Assembly: GCA_014894735.1 (NCBI GenBank) | Contig: JADBKX010000101.1 | Span: 1,451-8,059 of the forward strand | Length of the DNA: 6,609 nucleotides | DNA from: Candidatus Sediminicultor sextus | GTDB lineage: Bacteria; Atribacterota; Phoenicimicrobiia; Phoenicimicrobiales; Phoenicimicrobiaceae | Reading direction: 5' to 3' | Shown here: one piece after another, positions 1 through 5,432 of the stretch | Position numbering within the stretch: the stretch's first letter is position 1 | Layout: every line of letters starts with the position of its first letter | Position numbers and translations under genes: made by a program | Notes under the pieces: model-generated | What the model was told of the DNA's origin: nothing | What the model saw: only the letters and a program-made list of their open reading frames with translations | Database searches by the model: none

Positions 1-1
1 A

Positions 2-151
2 GCCCAGAATATTTACTTTGAAATGTATCAACAAGAAGAAATGAAAGCAATTCAGGAAAAAGCCGCACAAGGTGATGAAAAAAATCAAAAATGGCTTTCC
101 CAATTTAAACAATTAGGCTATATTCTAAATGTTGAGGTATCTTTGCAATGA
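2..151 (+). CDS. 3' end of an upstream gene, possibly a GH57/DUF3536-type glycoside hydrolase (partial)
   Basis: An open frame enters from the left edge and ends at TGA 149-151, giving 49 residues that begin AQNIYFEMYQQ and end LGYILNVEVSLQ. The tail is amphipathic and charged. I do not recognise it with certainty. The AQN-I/L-Y-F/Y element followed by a W-L-x-x-F-x-x-L-G ending recalls, from memory, the C-termini of GH57 alpha-amylase/alpha-mannosidase-like proteins with a DUF3536 domain. Such genes are often neighbours of treY and malQ in bacterial glycogen/trehalose clusters, and that context is the stronger half of the argument. The stop overlaps the next start by ATGA (148-151), so the genes are probably translationally coupled in one operon. 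That it is coding is well supported; the family call is tentative. Confidence 0.55.
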   Translation, partial: AQNIYFEMYQQEEMKAIQEKAAQGDEKNQKWLSQFKQLGYILNVEVSLQ

Positions 152-231
152 AAATCCCCCTGGCCACTTATCGAATTCAACTAAATCATTTTCCTGCCGC
201 CCTAATTTTCGTCAATAAGGAGTATTCGTAA
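148..231 (+). pseudogene. treY: treY remnant: 27-codon in-frame deletion derivative of malto-oligosyltrehalose synthase
   Basis: A 27-codon ORF runs from ATG 148 to TAA 229-231, with a GAGG Shine-Dalgarno core at 134-137. Its first 13 residues, MKIPLATYRIQLN, match the characteristic N-terminus of TreY (GH13), which normally has a (A/S)TYR(L/I)QL signature followed by the first barrel strand. A complete TreY is about 700-900 residues, and here the barrel is absent. The remaining residues, HFPAALIFVNKEYS, resemble the short hydrophobic tail on which TreY proteins end (a phi-x-x-F-P-x-A-L-phi pattern, recalled from memory). The ORF thus looks like both ends of treY fused in frame. It overlaps the upstream stop by 4 bases and ends 2 bases before malQ, as expected if the original gene was coupled on both sides. 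TreY converts maltodextrin ends to trehalosyl units, and this peptide cannot do so. A collapsed assembly is the main alternative. Confidence 0.7.
217..222 (+). promoter_or_regulatory. Shine-Dalgarno site of malQ
   Basis: AAGGAG lies 11 bases before the malQ ATG at 234 and inside the last codons of the treY remnant. This fits translation of malQ in tandem with the gene before it and supports the ATG at 234 as the start. Confidence 0.7.
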
Positions 232-233
232 AA

Positions 234-1748
234 ATGAAAGAAAGATACAGCGGTATTTTAATGCATATTTCTTCTTTACCATCAGAATATGGCATTGGGG
301 ATTTAGGGCCACACGCCTATCAATTTATCGATTTACTAGCTCAAAATAAACAGCGTTTTTGGCAAATTCTACCTTTAAACCCGACAGAACAGCAGCACGG
401 AAATTCCCCTTATCATTCCTTCGCTACTTTTGCCGGTAACCCCCTTTTTGTCAGCCCTGAGCTGCTCTATCAAGATGGTCTTCTTAAAAAAGAAGAAATA
501 ATTAATTATTCCTTACCCCAAAAAAAAGATATCGATTTTAACCAGGTTTATTCTCTCAAAAACAAGCTTTTAGACAAAACCTATCAACGATTTGCCAAAT
601 TAGTGTCATATCAGGGAGATTATCAAGAGTTTTGTCAGCAAAATTTATTCTGGCTGGAAGATTACGCCCTTTTTCAATCGCTCAAGTCCTATTTTCAGGG
701 GAAACCCTGGAACCAGTGGCCCTCGGAAATTAAAAATCGACACCAAGAAACGATTCAAAAATTAAAGAAAGAACTAGCAGAAGAAATGAATCGGGAAAAG
801 GTCTTACAATTCCTCTTTTTTCATCAATGGAGCCAACTAAAAAATTATTGTCAGAAAAAAAATATTAAAATAATCGGTGATATGCCTATTTACGTCACCT
901 ATAACAGCATGGATGTCTGGTGTCACCCTCAACTCTTCAAATTAGATCAGGATAAAGAACAAACTTATAAAGCAGGGGTCCCGCCTGATTATTTCAGTAA
1001 AACTGGTCAACTCTGGGGAAATCCAGTCTATCAGTGGGAAGAACATCATAAAGAAAAATATACCTGGTGGATCCAGCGAATTAAACAACATCTTCAAATG
1101 GTCGATCTTTTAAGGATTGATCACTTTCGGGGATTAGTTACCTACTGGGAAGTACCTTTTAAGGAAAAAACAGCCATTCCCGGTCACTGGGTAACGGTTC
1201 CCACAGAAGATTTTTTAGCTCATATCATCAATCAATTTCCCACCGTTCCCTTTATTGCCGAAGATCTGGGTGATATTACCGAAGATGTCAAAGCAATAAT
1301 AAAAAAATGGCACTTCCCCGGAATGCGGGTCTTGATTTTTGCTTTTGGTGATGATTTTCCTCGCAGTATTCATCTTCCTCACCATTATGGACCTAATTAT
1401 GTGGTCTATACCGGAACCCACGATAATAATACGATTCAAGGATGGCAGTCCGAAGAATTAAAGCAAAATCAGAAAAAAAACATCGCCCGATATTTAGGGA
1501 AAAAGGTTAACTTTGAAGAAATTCACTGGGACTTTATTCGTATGGCTCAAGCCTCGGTTGCTTTTTTAGCCATTATCCCAGTTCAGGATGTATTAGGATT
1601 AGGAAAAGAGGCAAGAATGAATAATCCTGCCTATCCCCAAAATAACTGGCAATGGAGAATAACACTTCAACAAAGACTAAAACTGGAACAAGATGAAATG
1701 CCAAAACTAAAAGAACTAAGCGATATTTATGATAGAAAATCAGAATGA
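234..1748 (+). CDS. malQ: 4-alpha-glucanotransferase (amylomaltase, GH77)
   Basis: MalQ is a cytoplasmic disproportionating enzyme that moves 4-alpha-glucan segments between maltodextrins and releases glucose. The 504 residues are full length for the bacterial amylomaltase type. The N-terminus has the expected GILMHISSLPSEYGIGDLG signature (7-25). NSPYHSFATFAGNPLFVSPE (57-76) is the conserved substrate-cleft segment. GDMPIYV is at 215-221, and the GVPPDYFSKTGQLWGNPVY loop at 248-266. Three catalytic acids are visible: nucleophile D296 in LLRIDHFRG, acid/base E343 in IAEDLG, and D397 in GTHDNN. The C-terminal RMNNPAYPQNNWQWR (461-475) is also typical. The ATG at 234 is 2 bases past the treY-remnant stop. 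The gene is the last of its operon and converges on treT. With treY broken, its likely role is recycling maltodextrin or glycogen-derived glucans and supplying glucose, an acceptor TreT can use (inference). Confidence 0.97.
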   Translation: MKERYSGILMHISSLPSEYGIGDLGPHAYQFIDLLAQNKQRFWQILPLNPTEQQHGNSPYHSFATFAGNPLFVSPELLYQDGLLKKEEIINYSLPQKKDIDFNQVYSLKNKLLDKTYQRFAKLVSYQGDYQEFCQQNLFWLEDYALFQSLKSYFQGKPWNQWPSEIKNRHQETIQKLKKELAEEMNREKVLQFLFFHQWSQLKNYCQKKNIKIIGDMPIYVTYNSMDVWCHPQLFKLDQDKEQTYKAGVPPDYFSKTGQLWGNPVYQWEEHHKEKYTWWIQRIKQHLQMVDLLRIDHFRGLVTYWEVPFKEKTAIPGHWVTVPTEDFLAHIINQFPTVPFIAEDLGDITEDVKAIIKKWHFPGMRVLIFAFGDDFPRSIHLPHHYGPNYVVYTGTHDNNTIQGWQSEELKQNQKKNIARYLGKKVNFEEIHWDFIRMAQASVAFLAIIPVQDVLGLGKEARMNNPAYPQNNWQWRITLQQRLKLEQDEMPKLKELSDIYDRKSE

Positions 1749-1755
1749 ATTTTCT
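1734..1755 (+). terminator. Weak candidate hairpin at the malQ 3' end
   Basis: A 7-bp perfect inverted repeat (AGAAAAT at 1734-1740, ATTTTCT at 1749-1755) has an 8-base loop containing the malQ stop and is followed by a T-rich run (about 1758-1770). The stem is almost all A-T, so it would be weak. It is the only terminator-like structure in the 14-base gap between the convergent genes, and the T run falls inside the treT 3' end. Confidence 0.22.
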
Positions 1756-1762
1756 TAACTTT

Positions 1763-2995
1763 TTATTTTAAATGATTAAATAAATTCAAATAATCTTTTA
1801 GCAGACGGGTAATTAAGAAATTCTTTCTAACATATTCCTTTCCTGAAGTACCCATCTTATTTGCAATTTCTGAATTTTTTAAAAGATGTATAACTCTTTC
1901 AGCACATTCAGAAATATCACCAACTAAAAATCCTGTACGACGGTTATCTACTTGCAAAGGGATACCACCTACATTGGCCGCTACTACAGGCTTCCCTTTC
2001 CATAATGCCTCGGTAATCACTAATCCGAACCCTTCTCTTAAGGATTTTTGAATAATTACATCTGAAGCTCTCTGAAAGGCATTAACCTCTAAATTCCCTA
2101 CTCCGTTTAAATTAGATAGAAGATGTATATCATAATCTTCGCCTGCATGTCGGGCAGTTTTTTCGTAATATTCCCATCCCTCCGGATCCTCATTGGCCAT
2201 CGAAGCAATAAGTACCAATTGTACATCTCTTACTTCTCTCTTTACCATCCTGTACATATCAATAACCCCCAAAGGGTCTTTCCAGGGGTCGAATCTGGAA
2301 ACTTGAGTTATAACTGGTCTATCTGGATCTACTTTATATTTTGTTACAATATTTTCAATCTCTTCCTGATCCAAATCCATATTCTTGGGGCTTAAGGGAT
2401 CGATAGCTGGAGGGATTATGGCAATATTTTTTAATTTAAGGTCATCTTTTACATACTCTTTTAAAGTAAATATAGCAGCATCATGTTTTTCTATAAAAGG
2501 CCTGATAAATTGCCATATTTTTTCCTGAGCACTTGTAGGGTCAATATGAAACCGCCAAATCCATTTTCCTTTCTTCTCTTGCCGATAATTCAATATTGCC
2601 ACTGGCTGAGGATCGTGAATGACCACAAAATCATATTCACCTTCGAATAATTTCTCATTTAGTTGATTATTTTTTAAAAAAATTCCTTTCATCTCTTTAG
2701 TAAATGGGACATCCATCCCCTGCAAGCCATTATGTATACTCTTGGTTACGTTGAAAAAATCATCTGAACCTTTTATTACCTGCCATTCAGCCTCTATCCC
2801 TACATCTTTCATTAAAGGTACTAAGGCGGATAGAATCTCTGCTACTCCGCCTCCAAATGAGGTAGCATTTATATGCACTACCTTTTTCCCTTTTAGAGGT
2901 AAAGCCAGTTTCTTAATACTTTTAATTTCTTCCTTTCCTATAATATCGATATAATCGTTAAGTGATTTCCCCTCGGTTTCAACAATTTCTAACAT
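1763..2995 (-). CDS. treT: Trehalose synthase, TreT type (trehalose glycosyltransferring synthase, GT4)
   Basis: TreT transfers glucose from ADP- or UDP-glucose to glucose to give trehalose. In some organisms it works reversibly and in others mainly in synthesis. The 410 residues closely follow the archaeal/Thermotogales TreT pattern as I remember it: VVHINATSFGGGVAEILSAL (39-58, nucleotide-sugar glycine loop), FFNVTKSIHNGLQG (80-93), VVIHDPQPVAIL (124-135), WIWRFHID (145-152) and IIPPAIDPLSPKN (193-205). VITQVSRFDPWKDP (228-241) carries the R234/K239 phosphate-binding pair, DPEGWEYYEKT is at 270-280, and NAFQRASDVIIQKSLREGFGLVITEALWKGKPV (305-337) carries the GT4 E-x7-E motif (E321, E329). 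ATG 2995 has an AGGAGG site 6 bases upstream (3002-3007 on +). It is the last gene of the leftward group, 133 bases after the glycosylase gene. It sits beside malQ and the treY remnant, which fits a local trehalose/maltodextrin theme. Confidence 0.93.
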   Translation of the reverse strand: MLEIVETEGKSLNDYIDIIGKEEIKSIKKLALPLKGKKVVHINATSFGGGVAEILSALVPLMKDVGIEAEWQVIKGSDDFFNVTKSIHNGLQGMDVPFTKEMKGIFLKNNQLNEKLFEGEYDFVVIHDPQPVAILNYRQEKKGKWIWRFHIDPTSAQEKIWQFIRPFIEKHDAAIFTLKEYVKDDLKLKNIAIIPPAIDPLSPKNMDLDQEEIENIVTKYKVDPDRPVITQVSRFDPWKDPLGVIDMYRMVKREVRDVQLVLIASMANEDPEGWEYYEKTARHAGEDYDIHLLSNLNGVGNLEVNAFQRASDVIIQKSLREGFGLVITEALWKGKPVVAANVGGIPLQVDNRRTGFLVGDISECAERVIHLLKNSEIANKMGTSGKEYVRKNFLITRLLKDYLNLFNHLK

Positions 2996-3001
2996 ATTTT
3001 C

Positions 3002-3007
3002 CCTCCT
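3002..3007 (-). promoter_or_regulatory. Strong Shine-Dalgarno site of treT
   Basis: The - strand reads AGGAGG six bases before ATG 2995. This is one of the strongest ribosome-binding sites in the window and suggests that treT is translated independently of the distant upstream gene. Confidence 0.75.
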
Positions 3008-3058
3008 TTATCTTGAAATTATTCTCCCCTACCTCTTAAGCACCATCCGCTAATAATA

Positions 3059-3093
3059 TTCTGACTTCTGAATTCTGTCTTCTGTCTCCTGAC
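3059..3093. repeat. Heptamer array 1: five degenerate TTCTGAC-type units
   Basis: Exactly five tandem 7-base units, with variants TTCTGAC, TTCTGAA, TTCTGTC (twice) and TCCTGAC, followed by a partial TTCT. Positions 2-4 and 5 of the unit are nearly invariant, while the last two bases vary. It lies between treT and the glycosylase gene, 13 bases from array 2, and encodes nothing recognisable. Confidence 0.85.
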
Positions 3094-3106
3094 TTCTATT
3101 TTCCTC

Positions 3107-3141
3107 ACGATATACGATATACGATATACTAAATACTAAAT
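3107..3141. repeat. Heptamer array 2: three ACGATAT and two ACTAAAT units, overlapping a gene end
   Basis: Five tandem 7-base units: three identical ACGATAT followed by two identical ACTAAAT. The ACTAAAT end runs into the 3' end of the glycosylase gene, covering its stop codon (TAG, 3129-3131) and the codons before it (3132-3141). The unit sequence differs from array 1, but the period and copy number are the same. Confidence 0.88.
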
Positions 3142-3782
3142 AAGAAAGCAATTGGACATTTAGCACAATCTGGATTCTTGCTGGTACATATAGTTTTCCC
3201 GAGCATTACAATCTGAGCGTGAAATTCATTAAATAATTCTACATCTCTGTCCAAATTCTGGTTGAAAAATTCCTGTATTTGGTAGTAGGTAGAATCTTTC
3301 GAAATTAATTTATGCCGGGAAAATATTCTTTTTGTATAAGCATCAACCACAAAAAATGCTTTCTTTCCGGCATACAATAATATGCTATCTGCTGTTTCTG
3401 GGCCAATTCCATTTACCTTCAATAATTTTTTTCTTAACTCTCTACCATCACCCGAAAACATTTTCTCAGCAGAACCCTCAAAGTTATTTACCAATAAATT
3501 TACAAAATTTTTCAATCTTTGTGCTTTAATATTATAATAACCGGAAGGCTTGACCAATTGGGTTAATTTTTCCTGGTTTATACGATAAAGTTTACGGGGT
3601 TCTAACAAATTTTCCTTTTTTAAATTACTGATCGCTTTTTCCGCATTACTCCAGGAAGTGTTTTGAGTAAGAATCGCACCCACCATTATCTCAAAGGGAG
3701 TATCCCCCGGCCACCAGTTCAATGGTCCAAAATAATGATATAAACTGTTATAAATTTTTAATAGAATATCCCTTTTTTGCAT
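3129..3782 (-). CDS. Endonuclease III-like DNA glycosylase (HhH-GPD family), altered C-terminus
   Basis: A base-excision repair glycosylase that removes damaged bases from DNA. The 217 residues follow the endonuclease III fold. WWPGDTPFEIMVGAILTQNTSW (23-44) is the N-terminal helix pair typical of the MagIII-like branch. The helix-hairpin-helix is LLKVNGIGPETADSILLYA (120-138), and catalytic Asp D147 is in VVDAYTKR. The position of the endonuclease III catalytic lysine is E129, so a monofunctional glycosylase, perhaps for alkylated bases as in MagIII, is more likely than a lyase (inference). The C-terminus has C199-x6-C206-x2-C209 of the 4Fe-4S loop, but the usual fourth cysteine (C-x5-C, position 215) is Phe, and the protein ends two residues later. 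Codons from L214 onward lie in array 2. The start has only a weak AGGCAAAG-like site. It lies 67 bases after the M42 gene. Confidence 0.88.
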   Translation of the reverse strand: MQKRDILLKIYNSLYHYFGPLNWWPGDTPFEIMVGAILTQNTSWSNAEKAISNLKKENLLEPRKLYRINQEKLTQLVKPSGYYNIKAQRLKNFVNLLVNNFEGSAEKMFSGDGRELRKKLLKVNGIGPETADSILLYAGKKAFFVVDAYTKRIFSRHKLISKDSTYYQIQEFFNQNLDRDVELFNEFHAQIVMLGKTICTSKNPDCAKCPIAFLFSI

Positions 3783-3813
3783 CTTTGCCTAATTATTCTT
3801 AACTTCTTTTTTC

Positions 3814-3848
3814 CCACTATTCACTAACGACTATTCACTATTCACTAA
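3814..3848. repeat. Heptamer array 3: five degenerate TCACTAT-type units
   Basis: Five tandem 7-base units, with variants CCACTAT, TCACTAA (twice), CGACTAT and TCACTAT. It starts 1 base beyond the M42 peptidase stop (3850-3852) and fills half of the 67-base gap before the glycosylase gene. Read on the - strand, the units are TTAGTGA/ATAGTGA-like. Its edge also contains ACTAAAT (3844-3850), the unit seen twice in array 2. Confidence 0.87.
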
Positions 3849-3849
3849 A

Positions 3850-4893
3850 TCAGAATTCTCCCTTATGGGCATTTTCTAAAAATTTACAAATTAATTTGAT
3901 AGAGCTCTCAATATCCTCTTTATGGCACATCTCTACTACTGAATGAATATATCTGGTAGGAATAGAAATAGTACAAACCGGTACCCCGGATCTGCTCCTT
4001 TGTATAGCCCCGGCATCAGTACCCCCTCCCAGTAATACATCAGTCTGGTATTTGATTTTGTTTTCCTCTGCTATTTTTCTTAAAAAATCGACCAATTTTT
4101 TATTAGAAATAGTATGAGAATCCATTAAAGATATGGCTGTCCCTCCTCCCAAAGTAGTAGCTACTTCCTCTTCTTTGGTTCCCGGAATATCTGAAGCAAT
4201 AGTAACATCAAGGGCAATACCTACATCAGGCTCAACAAAAAACGAAGAAACAGTTGCTCCTCTAACTCCTACTTCTTCCTGAACAGTTGCCACAGCATAT
4301 ATATCAACATAGCAATCGTTAATTCTTTTTAATGCCTCAATCATAACATATACTCCGGCTCTGTCATCTAGTGCCTTAGCGGTTATTATTTTTTTATTTA
4401 ATTCCATAAAATTCCTATCCAAAGTAACAAAATCTCCCGGTTTCACTATCTTAGAAACTTCATCTTTTTTCATACCTACATCTATAAAAAGATCTTTAAT
4501 TATGGGTAACTTTTTTTTCTCTTCCTCGCTTAAAATATGAATGGGTTTGGTGCCTATTACTCCCCCGATATCTTTCATTCCATGAACCACTACTCTTTGG
4601 GCTATTAGGGTTTTGGGATCAAAACCACCAACCGGAGCAAACCTTAAAAAACCGTCTTTATTAATAAAACTAACCATAAAGCCAATCTCATCCATATGTG
4701 CCGCAATCATCACTTTTTTAGGAGCAGACTTACCTGATATTTTTTTAGCTTTCTTTATACCAATAACGTTTCCTAATTTATCTATTTTTACCTCATCAGT
4801 TACTTTTTCCAATTCTTCCTTAATAACTTTCTGAATCCTCTCCTCAAAACCTGAAATTCCCGGTGTTTCACATAATTTTTTAAATAAATTCAA
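3850..4893 (-). CDS. M42 family metallo-aminopeptidase (glutamyl aminopeptidase / endoglucanase-like)
   Basis: A cytoplasmic dinuclear-metal aminopeptidase of the M42 (TET-forming) family, which trims short peptides and was often misannotated as an endoglucanase. The 347 residues are family-typical in length. All active-site positions are present: H66 and D68 in AAHMDEIG, bridging D176 in KALDDRAG, catalytic E206 and metal-binding E207 in VQEEVGVRG, D229 in ALDVT, and H317 in RYIHS. The GGGTDAG loop (289-295) is intact, and the insert between about 95 and 165 corresponds to the PDZ-like oligomerisation domain. The start is TTG at 4893-4891 with AAGGAG six bases upstream, giving MNLFKKLCETPGISGFE, the expected N-terminus. 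A 110-base gap separates it from the VanZ-like gene, so it may have its own promoter. The substrate specificity cannot be read from the sequence. Confidence 0.93.
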   Translation of the reverse strand: MNLFKKLCETPGISGFEERIQKVIKEELEKVTDEVKIDKLGNVIGIKKAKKISGKSAPKKVMIAAHMDEIGFMVSFINKDGFLRFAPVGGFDPKTLIAQRVVVHGMKDIGGVIGTKPIHILSEEEKKKLPIIKDLFIDVGMKKDEVSKIVKPGDFVTLDRNFMELNKKIITAKALDDRAGVYVMIEALKRINDCYVDIYAVATVQEEVGVRGATVSSFFVEPDVGIALDVTIASDIPGTKEEEVATTLGGGTAISLMDSHTISNKKLVDFLRKIAEENKIKYQTDVLLGGGTDAGAIQRSRSGVPVCTISIPTRYIHSVVEMCHKEDIESSIKLICKFLENAHKGEF

Positions 4894-4899
4894 TTTTTT

Positions 4900-4905
4900 C
4901 TCCTT
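4900..4905 (-). promoter_or_regulatory. Shine-Dalgarno site that fixes the TTG start of the M42 gene
   Basis: The - strand reads AAGGAG (within GGAAGGAG) six bases before TTG 4893. Family alignment begins right at this codon (NLFKKLCETPGISG), so the non-ATG start is well supported. Confidence 0.75.
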
Positions 4906-4961
4906 CCTTTATTTATTAAATTAGAATAAGTTAAGCTGCTTTAGCTTTAGAATTATTTTGT

Positions 4962-4970
4962 ATAATAGCA
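4962..4970 (-). promoter_or_regulatory. Possible extended -10 promoter before the M42 gene
   Basis: In the 110-base gap after the VanZ-like gene the - strand reads TGCTATTAT, matching an extended -10 (TGn then TATAAT with one mismatch), about 69 bases before the TTG start. There is no good -35 at 17-base spacing (ACAGCA). A short stem, AAGCT/AGCTT with a 5-base loop (4933-4947), lies in the predicted leader. The evidence is weak. Confidence 0.3.
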
Positions 4971-5003
4971 CACAACATACGGTCTGCTGTTAGTCTTTTA
5001 TCT

Positions 5004-5420
5004 CTAAGGTAAACTTTTGTGCCTGACACAAAATGTTACCTTTTTCCGTTTTTTGTTTTGGAAAATATAAACCAGAATAAGAAAAGTAATTATTCCTAAG
5101 CCATTGGCTAAAATATCTCCCAAAGAAAATTCCCTTTCCGGAATAAAATACTGGTAAATTTCGTTAAATATTCCATAAGAAACAGAAAAAATCAAAGCTA
5201 AGAAATAGTGAAATAATTTTAAGAGCAATATTTTGTCACTTAAAGCTGCCAGGCAAAGAAAAGTATGAATACCGTAAACAACGAAGTGCATTACTTTGTC
5301 CTGGCCATAAAAATATTGCCCTACTCCAACTTCCGGTCGGGAAGAAAAAATAAAAATCATTATTGAATAAATAATCAGCAGTATCCAAAAAAATATTTTT
5401 CTTCCCAAACCATCACCCAA
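5004..5420 (-). CDS. Small VanZ-like integral membrane protein
   Basis: A 138-residue protein with four likely membrane helices (about 9-26, 43-60, 66-84 and 100-120) and the VanZ-like pattern: FSSRPE after helix 1, DKVMHFVVYG (41-50), and GIFNEIYQYFIPEREFSLGDILANGLG (83-109), with the family's E..Q and D..N polar residues. VanZ-like proteins are membrane proteins of mostly unknown role; VanZ itself gives low-level teicoplanin resistance, which should not be assumed here. The start is uncertain. TTG 5420 gives the longest frame after the previous gene's in-frame stop, and TTG 5408, preceded by a GGGTGATGG stretch, is an alternative. It begins 12 bases after the aminotransferase stop, so the two are probably co-transcribed. 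The last residues (V128 to P138, VTFCVRHKSLP) are encoded by an inverted repeat and are unlikely to be part of the ancestral protein. Confidence 0.83.
   Translation of the reverse strand: MGDGLGRKIFFWILLIIYSIMIFIFSSRPEVGVGQYFYGQDKVMHFVVYGIHTFLCLAALSDKILLLKLFHYFLALIFSVSYGIFNEIYQYFIPEREFSLGDILANGLGIITFLILVYIFQNKKRKKVTFCVRHKSLP
5006..5042. repeat. 37-bp inverted-repeat element with GTGCCTGACAC core at a gene 3' end
   Basis: The arms AAGGTAAACTTTTGTG (5006-5021) and CACAAAATGTTACCTT (5027-5042) pair at 14 of 16 positions around the loop CCTGA. The hairpin overlaps the final codons and two of the three stop-codon bases of the VanZ-like gene. On the - strand it is followed by mixed sequence rather than a T run, so it is not a canonical intrinsic terminator. 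The GTGCCTGACAC core resembles small dispersed REP/MITE-like palindromes that I recall from other anaerobe genomes; that likeness is from memory and untested. Confidence 0.75.
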
Positions 5421-5432
5421 CTTTAAAAATAT

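Noticed and set aside
1215..1439. 74-codon antisense frame within malQ
   Set aside because: It lies opposite the conserved catalytic region of malQ, has no recognisable protein features, and is explained by codon bias of the real gene.
2123..2954. Two + strand open frames inside treT
   Set aside because: Both are antisense to well-conserved treT motifs, and their translations show no family resemblance.
2996..3058. Promoter for treT in the gap upstream
   Set aside because: I saw no convincing -35/-10 pair between the heptamer arrays and the Shine-Dalgarno site.
3059..3848. Heptamer arrays as a CRISPR array
   Set aside because: The units are 7 bases with no spacers, and no cas genes are nearby.
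5006..5042. Palindrome as an intrinsic terminator of the aminotransferase/VanZ operon
   Set aside because: It lies inside the coding end and is not followed by a T run on the - strand, so it does not fit the standard terminator form.
5411..5413. ATG on the - strand near the VanZ-like gene start
   Set aside because: It is in a different frame from the VanZ-like protein, so it cannot be the start; the in-frame candidates are TTG codons.
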